From the NCBI RefSeq assembly GCF_017795745.1, contig NZ_CP059067.1:1550001-1614000 (forward strand): a stretch of 64,000 nt of DNA, read 5' to 3'. The DNA comes from Rhizobacter sp. AJA081-3. Its GTDB lineage: Bacteria > Pseudomonadota > Gammaproteobacteria > Burkholderiales > Burkholderiaceae_C. How positions within the stretch are numbered: the stretch's first letter is position 1; each line of letters opens with the position of its first letter. The notes under the pieces were generated by a model. That model saw only the letters and a list, made by a program, of their open reading frames with translations, did no database searches and was not told the origin of the DNA. This document shows, one piece after another, positions 45,288 through 53,552 of the stretch. Made by a program: the position numbers and the translations under genes.

Positions 45288-46310
45288 ATGTTCGAAACCT
45301 GCATCGCGGGCAGCCTGCCCAAGCCCGCGTGGCTCGCCGAGACCGAGAAGCTGTGGCCGCAATGGCGCGTCGCCGGTGCCGAGCTCGACGCCGCCAAGCG
45401 CGACGCCACGCTGCTGGCCATCAAGGAACAGGAAGACGCCGGCCTGGACATCGTCGGCGACGGCGAGCAGGCGCGCCAGCATTTCGTGCACGGCTTCGTC
45501 GAGCGCGTCGAAGGCATCGACTTCGAGCACAAGGTGAAGATGGGCATCCGCAACAACCGCTACGACGCCATGGTGCCGCAGGTGGTGGCGCCGCTGCGCC
45601 TGGCGGGCCGCGTGCATGCGCTGGAGGCGCAGGCGGCGCGCGCCCACACGAAGCACACGCTGAAGTTCACGCTGCCCGGGCCGATGACCATCGTCGACAC
45701 CGTGGCCGACCGCTTCTATGGCGACAAGGTCAAGCTGGCCTTCGCGTTCGCCGAACTGCTCAACCAGGAGGCACTCGCGCTCGAGGCCGATGGCATCGAC
45801 ATCATCCAGTTCGACGAGCCGGCTTTCAATGTCTACATGAAGGACGCGGCCGACTGGGGCGTGGCTGCACTGGAGCGCGCCGCGCAGGGCCTGAAGTGCA
45901 AGACCGCCGTGCACATCTGCTACGGCTACGGTATCCAGGCCAACATGGACTGGAAGAACACTTTGGGCGAGGAATGGCGGCAGTACGAGCTGGTGTTCCC
46001 GGCGCTGGCGAAGAGCCGCATCGACCAGGTCTCGCTGGAGTGCTTCCACTCGCACGTGCCGCCGGAGCTGATGGCGCTGCTGGCCGGCAAGGACGTGATG
46101 GTCGGCGTGATCGACGTGGCCTCGGCCGAGATCGAGACGCCCGAGCAGGTCGCCGACACCATCGGCCGCGCGCTGCAGTTCGTGCCGAAGGAACGCCTCT
46201 TCCCCTGCACGAACTGTGGCCTCGCGCCGATGAGCCGCGAGGTCGCGGTGAAGAAGCTGCAGGCGCTGGCACGCGGAGCAGAACTCGCGCGCCAGCGCTA
46301 CGGCGCCTAG
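45288..46310 (+). CDS. Core-MetE methionine synthase, MesD-like
   Basis: The 340-residue protein is the C-terminal catalytic half of cobalamin-independent methionine synthase. The N-terminal half of MetE is absent. Zinc ligands are visible: H209 and C211 (V-H-I-C-Y-G-Y-G), E251 (S-L-E-C-F-H-S-H) and C310 (T-N-C-G-L-A-P). The opening A-G-S-L-P-K-P-x-W-L and the region S-D/G-D-G-E-Q-A-R-Q-H-F match the MesD subgroup as I remember it. MesD needs oxygen and the partner MesX (DUF1852). No such gene is in the window. It may transfer a methyl group to homocysteine from a folate donor; the donor is not certain. No riboswitch precedes it. Confidence 0.85.
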   Translation: MFETCIAGSLPKPAWLAETEKLWPQWRVAGAELDAAKRDATLLAIKEQEDAGLDIVGDGEQARQHFVHGFVERVEGIDFEHKVKMGIRNNRYDAMVPQVVAPLRLAGRVHALEAQAARAHTKHTLKFTLPGPMTIVDTVADRFYGDKVKLAFAFAELLNQEALALEADGIDIIQFDEPAFNVYMKDAADWGVAALERAAQGLKCKTAVHICYGYGIQANMDWKNTLGEEWRQYELVFPALAKSRIDQVSLECFHSHVPPELMALLAGKDVMVGVIDVASAEIETPEQVADTIGRALQFVPKERLFPCTNCGLAPMSREVAVKKLQALARGAELARQRYGA

Positions 46311-46314
46311 GCGG

Positions 46315-46839
46315 CTAGAACTTGTAGTTCAGGCCGACCGAGTACATGTCGGCGTTGGACTTGCTGCCCAGCGCGTCGAAGCGGTAGCGCTCCCATTCGC
46401 CGCGCACGCCGAGCTGCTTGTCGAAGTCGTACTGCACGCCGGCGCCGACCTTGTAGCTCGTGCCGCGGTCGCTGCCCGCGGTGCTGCTGTCGAGCTTGCC
46501 GTTGAACAGGCCGACACGGCCCAGAGCCGAGAAGCCGTTGCCCAGCGGAAAGGTGCCCACGGCGTCGGCGTAGAACCCGTCGGCCTTCACGTCGCCCGCG
46601 CTGTTGCTGAACTTGCCCAGGCGCGCATAACCCGCCTCGAGGCCGAAGTTCGGCGTGAATGCATAGCCGCCGTAGAGCTTGCCGCCGGTGGAGGAGCGGT
46701 CGACCGTCGCTGCGCTGCCCAGGTTGTCGCTCTGGACACGCGAGTTGCCGAGGCTGCCACCGATGGAAAGACCTTCGGCCTGAGCGGCGGCCGCGCCGAG
46801 CAGGGACACACACACGAGAGCATTGGCGATTTTCTTCAT
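46315..46839 (-). CDS. Small outer-membrane beta-barrel protein
   Basis: The 174-residue product has a signal peptide (residues 1-21, ending A-A-Q-A) and an eight-strand barrel pattern of alternating aromatic and polar residues. Strands such as K-L-Y-G-G-Y-A-F and A-G-V-Q-Y-D-F end in the typical C-terminal F (Y-K-F). It resembles the OmpA/OmpX/OmpW transmembrane domain without a peptidoglycan-binding domain. Substrate or partner is unknown. It is monocistronic, tail to tail with the methionine synthase gene four bases away. Confidence 0.85.
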   Translation of the reverse strand: MKKIANALVCVSLLGAAAAQAEGLSIGGSLGNSRVQSDNLGSAATVDRSSTGGKLYGGYAFTPNFGLEAGYARLGKFSNSAGDVKADGFYADAVGTFPLGNGFSALGRVGLFNGKLDSSTAGSDRGTSYKVGAGVQYDFDKQLGVRGEWERYRFDALGSKSNADMYSVGLNYKF

Positions 46840-47056
46840 GGAGAAACTCCGTTTCTTTGGTGAATGCCGGCAGCGATGTCGCCACCGGCATGCACACCTT
46901 GCCCCGAGGGCGTGAAGCGGGTGTTCTCCGTGAGTGAAGTAGTGTCCTGGCAGGTAACGCCGGGTGAAAGGCATTGCGGCTGCCATTGCGGCACGGAACC
47001 GCACGGTCGTGCGGCCCTCCAAGGCCGGCGTGGGCACGCACCGTGCCCGGGTCGGG

Positions 47057-47203
47057 TCAGGACTTGGGCTTGTTCGAGCCCGGCTTCTTCGGCTCGGCGC
47101 TGCCGGCCTTCGGCTGATCGCCCAGCGTGGTCTTGAGCGGGCAGACCGAGAAGGCAGGGCACTTGGCGCAACCGACGGCCAGGGCAACGGGGCACAGCGT
47201 CAT
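47057..47203 (-). CDS. Small four-cysteine protein, 48 residues
   Basis: A good site (AGGAG, seven bases before ATG 47203) precedes a 48-codon frame. The first half holds C4, C12, C15 and C21, with K14 between the C-x2-C pair and C-P and C-P-L-K next to the outer cysteines. The second half is Pro/Lys/Ser-rich and probably disordered. I recall similar peptides starting M-T-L-C-P in other Burkholderiales, unnamed. The cysteine spacing could bind iron-sulfur or zinc (inference). It is divergent from the 2OG-oxygenase gene with 63 bases between starts. Confidence 0.6.
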   Translation of the reverse strand: MTLCPVALAVGCAKCPAFSVCPLKTTLGDQPKAGSAEPKKPGSNKPKS

Positions 47204-47266
47204 GGCAGGTCTCCTCTTGTGATGGAGCCGCAGCATACGCCCGAGCGATGCGGGCATCATTCGGGG

Positions 47267-48010
47267 ATGACCTCCTTGCTCGCACCACCCATCACGTCGC
47301 CCGACGCACTCACCGACACCTTGCGCTCGCGGGGCCATGCCGCGCTCTCGCCCTCGGGCCTGGCCCAGCTCGCCTGCCTCGATCTCGACTCGCTCGCCGC
47401 CTGGCTGCCGTCGTGGGAGCGTTTGCCGCCCGATGCCTACCTGCGCGACGGTGGCCGCTACCGGCGGCGGCGGCATGGCAGCTTCGTGGCCACCGGCGAG
47501 GCCCTGCTGCAGGTGCCGCACCGCGCGCACTGGCAGCCGGTGTCGTACAACGCGCTGCACGGCGGTCTGGAGCGCTGGTTCGAGCCGCTGGAGCCGGCAT
47601 TGGTGGCGGCTCCGGCCTGGCCGCGGCTCATCGTGTCGCTGGCCACTGCGTGCTCCGCGATCAAGGGCACCCAGCCCTGGTACGTCGAGGCGCATCAGTT
47701 CCGCATCGACACCACCGACGGCATCGGCCGGCCCACGCCCGAAGGCGCGCACCGCGACGGGGTCGACTTCGTCGCTGTGATCCTGGTTTCGCGCGAGGGC
47801 GTGAAGGGCGGCGAGACGCGCATCTTCGAGGCCGACGGCCCCGCGGGCCTGCGCTTCACGCTCACCCAGCCGTGGACCACGCTGCTGCTCGACGACGAAC
47901 GCGTGGTGCACGAGACCACGCCGATCCAGCCCGCTGCCGCCGGCGGCCACCGCGACACGCTGGTGCTGACCTTCCGCGCGCATGGCTTCCAGGATCCGGC
48001 AGCAGGTTGA
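47267..48010 (+). CDS. 2-oxoglutarate/Fe(II) dioxygenase family protein (PF10014 type)
   Basis: The 247-residue protein shows the H-x-D pair in A-H-R-D-G-V-D-F near residue 165, a distal His in E-R-V-V-H-E-T near 216 and a 2-oxoglutarate-binding Arg in H-R-D-T-L-V-L-T-F near 230. These are arranged as in the 2OG-Fe_Oxy_2 family that includes amino-acid hydroxylases such as isoleucine dioxygenase. Substrate is unknown, perhaps a free amino acid. Start 47267 follows GGGG closely; an upstream in-frame ATG lies in antisense of the small cysteine gene. Confidence 0.85.
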   Translation: MTSLLAPPITSPDALTDTLRSRGHAALSPSGLAQLACLDLDSLAAWLPSWERLPPDAYLRDGGRYRRRRHGSFVATGEALLQVPHRAHWQPVSYNALHGGLERWFEPLEPALVAAPAWPRLIVSLATACSAIKGTQPWYVEAHQFRIDTTDGIGRPTPEGAHRDGVDFVAVILVSREGVKGGETRIFEADGPAGLRFTLTQPWTTLLLDDERVVHETTPIQPAAAGGHRDTLVLTFRAHGFQDPAAG

Positions 48011-48024
48011 CGCGGCGCAAAACA

Positions 48025-48043
48025 CCCCTGAGGGCATCAGGGG
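48025..48043 (+). other. Hairpin between the oxygenase and DUF3149 genes
   Basis: CCCCTGA (48025-48031) pairs perfectly with TCAGGGG (48037-48043) over a five-base loop in a 66-base gap. No T run follows, so a classical terminator is not shown. It could attenuate read-through or be a processing site. Confidence 0.4.
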
Positions 48044-48076
48044 GAGACTGCCTTCATTCACAAGAAGGAGCCACTC

Positions 48077-48229
48077 ATGCGTGCGTTCACCGATTTCTTC
48101 TCCACCGACTACGGCCTGATGAGCGCGGCGGTGATCCTGTTCATGCTCGGCATGGGCGCCTTCTACGTGCGCTACTTCCTCAAGCACATGCACGAGGATG
48201 AGGCGCGCGAGCGCGCGGCGCGCAAGTAG
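48077..48229 (+). CDS. DUF3149 small membrane protein
   Basis: The 50-residue product begins M-R-A-F-T-D-F-F-S-T-D-Y-G-L-M-S, has one transmembrane helix (about 15-35, A-A-V-I-L-F-M-L-G-M-G) and a charged end. This is the DUF3149 pattern, as I know it from Burkholderiales. AAGGAG lies six bases before the ATG. Function unknown. It converges on the S9 peptidase gene, nine bases away. Confidence 0.85.
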   Translation: MRAFTDFFSTDYGLMSAAVILFMLGMGAFYVRYFLKHMHEDEARERAARK

Positions 48230-48237
48230 CCGCGCTG

Positions 48238-50271
48238 CTACTTCAGCAGCGTCTGCTGCAGGAACAGCGTCGTCACGTAGAACTGGAAGTCGGCGTTTTC
48301 CTTGCGGCGAAAGCCGTGCCCCTCGTTCTCGGCACGCAGGTACCACACCGGCGTGCCGTTGGCGCGCACCTTCTCGACGATCTGCTCGGCCTCGGTGTAG
48401 GGCACGCGCGGGTCGTTGCGGCCCTGCACCACGAGCAGCGGGCGGGTGATGCGCGAGGCGTTCGTCAGCGGCGAGATGCGTTCCAGGAAGGCGCGCATCG
48501 CCGGATCGCGCTCGTCGCCGTATTCGACCCGGCGCAGGTCGCGCCGGTAGCTCTCGGTGTTGCGCAGGAAGGTCACGAAGTTGGAGATGCCCACCACGTC
48601 GATCGCACCGGCGATGCGCTGCGGGTAGGTCGCCGCCACCGCCAGGCTCATGTAGCCGCCGTAGCTGCCGCCGCTGACCACCACGCGTGACGCGTCCAGG
48701 CGCGGTTGCGTGGCGATCCAGTCGAGCAGGGCGCCGATGTCCTTCACCGAATCCTCGCGCTTCATGCCGTTGTCCAGCGCGAGGAAGGTCTTGCCGTAGC
48801 CCGACGAGCCGCGCACGTTGGGCTGCACGATGGCGATGCCCAGGTCTTCGACGAAGTGGTTGTAGCGGCCCATGAAGCCGACCTCGGCCTGCCCTTCGGG
48901 GCCGCCATGGATGTCGATGAGCACCGGCCGCTTGCCGCCGAAGCGCTCGGGCGGCAGGCTCAGCAGGCCGGAGATGCCGCGGCCGTCGAAACTCTTCCAG
49001 CGCACGATCTGCTGGTCGCCGAAGGCCTGCGGGTCCACGCCGGGCGCAGCGAGCGCGCGAGTCCATTGCACGGGCGCAGCACCCTTCGCGGCGTTCGGGT
49101 CGAGCGACCACACCTCGCCCGGGCCCTTGGCGCTGTCGAGCGAGAAGGCGAGTTCGCCCGCCTGCGGATGGAAGCCGAGCGCGCGCACACCGCCTGGCGG
49201 CAGCGCCGGCGCCGGCCGCTCCTTGCGCGAGCGGGCATCGAACAGGCGCACCTCGCTGCGCCCGTCGACGTTCACCTGCGCGGCGAGCAGGCGGCCGTCG
49301 CGCGAGGCGCCGATCTGGTCGACGTCCCAGGCCACGTGGCGCGACACCGGCAGCAGGCGGCGCCGGCCGAGGTCGTACAGCGCGAGCTGCCTGAACTCGC
49401 CGTGACGGTCGGTCACCAGCCAGATGCCGCTGTTGTCGCGCTTGAAGCCGGCCGCGAGGAAGCTCGCCTTGCGCTTGCTGCCGGGGGCCGGCAGCAACTG
49501 CCGGGTCTTGCCATTGCGAAGGTCGAGCAACCACAGCTGCGACTCGGTGGCCGAGATGTAGCGCGTCAGCGCCACGCGCCGGTCGTCCCACGACACACCT
49601 CCCACGCCCCAGCCGGTGCCGGGCAGTTCGGCCAGCTTGCGGCGCTGGCCCGGATTCGCCGGGTCGATCAGCGTGAGCGTCTGCCGGATTTTCTCGCGGC
49701 TGCCGCCCTGCGCGGTGCGGTCCAGCGGCACCGAGCCGACGAGCAGCTGGCTGCTCTTGTGCAGCCAGCCCTGGATCTCGTGCCGCTCGGTCGGGTCGGT
49801 CAGCAGCGTCACCTGGCGATCGGCGACGTCGAGCCGGTAGACCTGGTCGGCCTCGTCGCCGCCGTTGCTGCGCTCGAACACCAGGTACTCGCCGCGCTGC
49901 GGCTCCCAGCTGGCGACGCGCACCGGCTCGGAGAAGTCGGTCAGCGCCTCGGGCTCGGCCATCGGCGCCGTGACGCGGAAGAGCTGCGTCGTGCTGCCGC
50001 CCGCCTTGCGGTGCGTGACCAGCATCTCGCGGCGTGTCGGGTGCCACTCGAGGAAGCCGTGGCCGCGGAAGTCGGTGTAGCGCGCCACCTGCTGCGCCAG
50101 TGCTGCCGGGATGGGCGGGATGTCCTGCAGCACCAGGTTCGGGTTCGGCACCACCACTGCCTCGGCGGCGGGAGCGGCCGGGGCTGCGGCAGGAAGCGGC
50201 GGCGGCGCCGGCGGCAGCGCCGCGCAGGCCACGAACAGCAGGGTCGGTACGGTCAGGGCGAGGCGGCGCAT
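48238..50271 (-). CDS. S9 family prolyl oligopeptidase-like lipoprotein (DPP/AAP type)
   Basis: The 677-residue protein starts with a signal peptide and lipobox (F-V-A-C, Cys16), followed by a Pro/Ala-rich tether (about 20-40). A beta-propeller (about 60-390) comes next. The C-terminal hydrolase has the nucleophile in G-G-S-Y-G-G near residue 534, with Asp in N-D-P-R-V-P near 619 and His in E-G-H-G-F near 651. It belongs to the acylaminoacyl/dipeptidyl peptidase side of family S9, unlike the S9A gene at 27.8 kb. It likely trims peptides in the periplasm. It is monocistronic. Confidence 0.9.
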   Translation of the reverse strand: MRRLALTVPTLLFVACAALPPAPPPLPAAAPAAPAAEAVVVPNPNLVLQDIPPIPAALAQQVARYTDFRGHGFLEWHPTRREMLVTHRKAGGSTTQLFRVTAPMAEPEALTDFSEPVRVASWEPQRGEYLVFERSNGGDEADQVYRLDVADRQVTLLTDPTERHEIQGWLHKSSQLLVGSVPLDRTAQGGSREKIRQTLTLIDPANPGQRRKLAELPGTGWGVGGVSWDDRRVALTRYISATESQLWLLDLRNGKTRQLLPAPGSKRKASFLAAGFKRDNSGIWLVTDRHGEFRQLALYDLGRRRLLPVSRHVAWDVDQIGASRDGRLLAAQVNVDGRSEVRLFDARSRKERPAPALPPGGVRALGFHPQAGELAFSLDSAKGPGEVWSLDPNAAKGAAPVQWTRALAAPGVDPQAFGDQQIVRWKSFDGRGISGLLSLPPERFGGKRPVLIDIHGGPEGQAEVGFMGRYNHFVEDLGIAIVQPNVRGSSGYGKTFLALDNGMKREDSVKDIGALLDWIATQPRLDASRVVVSGGSYGGYMSLAVAATYPQRIAGAIDVVGISNFVTFLRNTESYRRDLRRVEYGDERDPAMRAFLERISPLTNASRITRPLLVVQGRNDPRVPYTEAEQIVEKVRANGTPVWYLRAENEGHGFRRKENADFQFYVTTLFLQQTLLK

Positions 50272-50333
50272 CGGGTCGAGTTCAGGCGGACGAGGCTGCG
50301 CATTCTGGCGCCATTCGCCCGCGCCTCGCGAGA

Positions 50334-51095
50334 TCAGGCCAGTTCGCGCACGTCGCCGATCGGCGGGTCGCCGAAGTCGGGCCGTTCCAGGCAGGCCAGC
50401 ACGCGCGCCGCGGCCGCATCGGCGCTGGTGAGCTGGCCTTCGCGCTGCAGCGCGACGAAACGCTCGCGGTCGGGGAAGGCCTGTGCATCGGCCAAGCGCA
50501 ACTGCACCTGCATGTCGGTGTCGATCACGCCGGGGGCCAGCGAGAGGACGCGGGCGCCATTGGGCACCAGCGCTTCCTCGAGGGCGAGGCAGCGCGTCAG
50601 GTGGTCCATGCCGGCCTTGGCGGCGCAGTAGGCGGCGCTGCTGGCCATGGCCCGGCGACCCAGCCCCGAGGAGATGTTGAGCACGCGGCGCTGGCCGCTC
50701 CAGGCCCGGGTGGCGTCGAGAAAGGCGGCGCACAACAGCGCGGTGGCTTCCAGGTCGATGCGCAGCGTGCGGGCCAAGCCGGCGAGGTCGGCATCGCGCA
50801 GCGCGCTCGGCGAATCGATCGCGCCGGCGTTGTTGATGAGCACGGCGCGCTCGAAGCGCTGCGTGTCGAAGGAGGCCAGCGTGTCGCGCAGCCGCTGTGC
50901 GGCAGGCAGCGCTTCGGCCAGGTCCACCGACCACTGTTCCAGCGTGGCGCCACGCGCCGCGGCCTGGTTCGCCAGCGCCTCGTTCGTGCGCCGCGACAGG
51001 CCGATCACCACGTGGCCGGGCACCAGCAGGCGGGCCGCGATGGCCTCGCCCATGCCCCTCGAATGGCCGGTGAGGATGTAGAGCTGCGCGGCCAC
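50334..51095 (-). CDS. Short-chain dehydrogenase/reductase (sepiapterin reductase-like)
   Basis: The 253-residue SDR has the dinucleotide motif T-G-H-S-R-G-M-G near residue 9, N-N-A-G near 88, Ser in N-I-S-S-G near 140 and Tyr/Lys in Y-C-A-A-K near 155. T-G-H-S-R-G with a late G-V-I-D-T-D-M is close to the sepiapterin-reductase-like group. NADP is likely given the Arg after the first strand (S-R-R-T). The start is GTG 51095. It is followed by nothing for 62 bases and lies 12 bases after the Tim44-like gene's stop on the same strand. Confidence 0.9.
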   Translation of the reverse strand: MAAQLYILTGHSRGMGEAIAARLLVPGHVVIGLSRRTNEALANQAAARGATLEQWSVDLAEALPAAQRLRDTLASFDTQRFERAVLINNAGAIDSPSALRDADLAGLARTLRIDLEATALLCAAFLDATRAWSGQRRVLNISSGLGRRAMASSAAYCAAKAGMDHLTRCLALEEALVPNGARVLSLAPGVIDTDMQVQLRLADAQAFPDRERFVALQREGQLTSADAAAARVLACLERPDFGDPPIGDVRELA

Positions 51096-51107
51096 CGGCT
51101 CAGGCGC

Positions 51108-52016
51108 TCAGGCCGCAGCCATCTGCTGGATGCCGGCGATGGCCCACTCGCGACTGCCGTCCAGCGGACGCACCAGGTGCCACACCTCGTCGAACGGCGT
51201 CGCGCCGCTGTCGCGCAATTCGCGCACCAGGCCATGGAAACGGACGCTGACGACCTGGCGCTCGGTCTCCTGCGCCACGTCGAGCACCTCGGCGTCGATC
51301 TGCACCACGTCGGTCTGCTGCGGCGTGTTGCCGCGCTCCTGCAAGTCCAGGCGGATCGAGGCGAACAGTTCCGGCGTGGTGAAGGCGCGCAGGTCGTTCA
51401 GGTCGGCGCTGTCGTTGGCGGCCTGCATGCGGATGAAGATCATCTTGGCGATGCGCTCGAAGCCGGCGGCATCGAAGTCGGCCGGAACGTGGCCCGATGC
51501 TGCCGTCACCGGTGCCATCGCCGTCGCGGTTGTGGTTGCGGGCTGGGCCTGCGCCGTGCGCCAGGTCGTGGTGTCGGCCGGCAGCGGTGCGCCGGCGCCC
51601 GCCAGCCGCATGCCGGCGGGGGCGGTGCGGTTCGACGCGAAGCGGCGCATCAGCAGACGCACCACGAACACGGCGACCATCGCCAGCAGCGCGATCATCA
51701 TGATGTTGGCGAGTTCATCGCCGAAACCGAAGTGGCTGGCCAGCGCGGCCAGGCCCAGGCCCGCGGCCAGGCCGGCGATCGGGCCCATCCACGAGCGCTT
51801 TGGCGCCGCTGCGGCGGCTGCCGCGGGCGCCGCCGGCGAAGGCGTGGCGGCGTTCTGCGCCGGCTTGGCCGGCAGCGAGTCGGGCGTGCTGCGTGCCGGC
51901 AGGTCGCGCTTGAGGCCGGCGCTGCCGCCGCCCCCCAGGCGCTTGGCGTCGGCCACCGAAGGCAGCAGGGCGAGCGAGCACAGGGCGAGCGAGAGAGCGA
52001 GGAGCCAGCGTTTCAT
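51108..52016 (-). CDS. Tim44-like domain protein, membrane-associated
   Basis: The 302-residue product has a signal peptide (residues 1-24), a Pro/Ala-rich linker with a K-R-L-G-G-G-G-S-A-G opening, two hydrophobic segments (about 78-118) and a C-terminal Tim44-like domain (about 180-300, A-A-G-F-E-R-I-A-K then F-D-E-V-W-H). Such proteins are common and uncharacterised in Burkholderiales; the domain binds membrane or lipid in mitochondrial Tim44. It probably shares a transcript with the downstream SDR. Confidence 0.85.
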   Translation of the reverse strand: MKRWLLALSLALCSLALLPSVADAKRLGGGGSAGLKRDLPARSTPDSLPAKPAQNAATPSPAAPAAAAAAAPKRSWMGPIAGLAAGLGLAALASHFGFGDELANIMMIALLAMVAVFVVRLLMRRFASNRTAPAGMRLAGAGAPLPADTTTWRTAQAQPATTTATAMAPVTAASGHVPADFDAAGFERIAKMIFIRMQAANDSADLNDLRAFTTPELFASIRLDLQERGNTPQQTDVVQIDAEVLDVAQETERQVVSVRFHGLVRELRDSGATPFDEVWHLVRPLDGSREWAIAGIQQMAAA

Positions 52017-52441
52017 GGTGTCGTCAATCCTTCGGGCAGGTCAATCCAACAAGGGGCGCGCGGATGATACGCACAGGGGCTGGCGCGTGTGCCAAAGCCC
52101 TGGCCGAAGATGGGGCGGACGGCGTGCATTGCAAGCCACGCTGCCGATTGACCCTGTGCTTCTCGCGTGCCACACTGACCGCCTTCGCCGGCCAAGCCCT
52201 CCTTGGCCACCGATCCACCCGAGCCTGAGGAGACGCGCAATGAAGACGATTGACCTTGCCCCCTCAGTGGCCGCCGCCTGACGCGCCTCGGGTTTCTTCC
52301 CTTCGAGCTGTTCGAATCCTGACCTGAGCCGCGGCCCCTCGCGCCGCGCCCGTTTCCGCCTTGTCCGTACCCCGTGCGCCGCGCGGGGCCGAACGGCGTG
52401 CGCTCGCGCATGCCCTGCGAAACACAGGTTCTTCCACCACC
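52017..52441. other. Divergent intergenic region, 425 bases, with leader ORF
   Basis: It holds the promoter side of the Tim44-like gene, a TTGACC box at 52148-52153 (no good -10 at 17 bases), the 13-codon ORF at 52240-52281 and about 160 bases of GC-rich leader before rsgA with a CCCCG/CGGGG hairpin near 52370-52388. No larger gene is seen. Confidence 0.55.
52240..52281 (+). CDS. Candidate 13-codon leader peptide upstream of rsgA
   Basis: An ATG at 52240 preceded by GAGGAG (52226-52231, eight bases away) opens a 13-residue frame M-K-T-I-D-L-A-P-S-V-A-A-A ending in TGA. The ribosome site is stronger than that of rsgA itself. It lies 160 bases before the rsgA ATG on the same strand. A translated leader that attenuates rsgA is inference; conservation was not tested. 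Confidence 0.4.
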   Translation: MKTIDLAPSVAAA

Positions 52442-53536
52442 ATGATCGATTTCGATTTCGAGCGACTGCGCTCGATGGGACTCACTCCCGCACTGGCCAG
52501 CCGCGCCACGGCCTGCGCCAGCGAACCCCCACTGGCTGAACTGGCCTGCCGGCTGATGCGCCTGACCGTGCTGCACCGCGAGACGCTGCGACTGCACGAC
52601 GGCGAGAGCGAGATCAGCGCCCGCGTGATGCCGCGCCTGGCCCGGACGCTGTTCGACGCCGAGGACTCGCTCGCCGCCGGCGACTGGGTGCTCTGCGTGC
52701 TCGATGCGCATGGCGCGGCCTGGGTGCACGAACGCGTGCCGCCATCGACGCACCTGGTGCGCCGCGATGCCGACGGGCGCCGCCACCCGGTGGTCAGCAA
52801 CATCGACACGGCCCTGCTCGTGATGGGGCTGGACGACGACTTCAACCCGCGGCGCCTGGAGCGCTTCCTGGCGTTGGTGCAGGGCAGCGGCGTTCAGCCG
52901 GTGATCGTGCTGAGCAAGGCCGATACGCTGGCGGATGCGCGCGCGTTGTTCTGCCGCATGCAGGAACTGCGCGAGCGTCTGCCCAGCGGCGTGGAGATGG
53001 TGGCCGTGGATGCACGCGACCCCGAAGCGGCAGCCTGCCTGGCCGGGCACACGCTGCCGGGCCGCACGCTGGCGCTGCTGGGCACGTCGGGTGCCGGCAA
53101 ATCCACGCTGACCAACACGCTGCTCGGTGAGCTGCGCCAGGACACCGGCGCGGTGCGCGAGAGCGACGGCCGCGGCCAGCACACCACCACGGCGCGTTCT
53201 CTGTTCCGCCTGCCGGGCGGGGCCTGCGTGATCGACACGCCGGGCCTGCGCGCACTGCGGCCCGATGCAGACGAGGCGAGGGTGGCAGCCACCTTCGCCG
53301 ACGTGGCGGCGCTGGCCGCGCAATGCCGCTTCCGCAACTGCACGCACCGCGAGGAACCCGGCTGCGCCGTGCGCGAAGGCGTGGAGAACGACCGCCTGCG
53401 CAACTACCACAAGCTGCTGCGGGAGGCCCGGCGAGACACCATGAGCGCGCTCGAGCGGCAGCGCCAGGTGGCGCAGTGGAAGGCGCGCGGACGGGCCGGC
53501 AGCGCCCGCGCCAAGGCCAAGCGCGAGCCGACCTGA
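52442..53536 (+). CDS. rsgA: Ribosome small subunit-dependent GTPase A
   Basis: The 364-residue circularly permuted GTPase assists 30S maturation. An OB-fold N-terminus is followed by permuted G motifs: S-K-A-D (G4) near residue 158, G-T-S-G-A-G-K-S-T (G1) near 214, and D-T-P-G-L (G3) near 265. The zinc knuckle is C-R-F-R-N-C-T-H then C (about 295-308), as in YjeQ. The ATG at 52442 was chosen because it begins the OB domain; an ATG further upstream (52361) lies in leader sequence. It has a 160-base leader with a candidate peptide ORF. The hemerythrin gene converges on it. Confidence 0.95.
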   Translation: MIDFDFERLRSMGLTPALASRATACASEPPLAELACRLMRLTVLHRETLRLHDGESEISARVMPRLARTLFDAEDSLAAGDWVLCVLDAHGAAWVHERVPPSTHLVRRDADGRRHPVVSNIDTALLVMGLDDDFNPRRLERFLALVQGSGVQPVIVLSKADTLADARALFCRMQELRERLPSGVEMVAVDARDPEAAACLAGHTLPGRTLALLGTSGAGKSTLTNTLLGELRQDTGAVRESDGRGQHTTTARSLFRLPGGACVIDTPGLRALRPDADEARVAATFADVAALAAQCRFRNCTHREEPGCAVREGVENDRLRNYHKLLREARRDTMSALERQRQVAQWKARGRAGSARAKAKREPT

Positions 53537-53552
53537 GCCGGCGTGCGTCGTC

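Noticed and set aside
47057-50047. 996-codon open frame across the cysteine protein, oxygenase antisense and S9 gene
   Set aside because: Only its last 49 codons have a ribosome site and a plausible product; the rest is antisense or out-of-frame sequence of clear genes.
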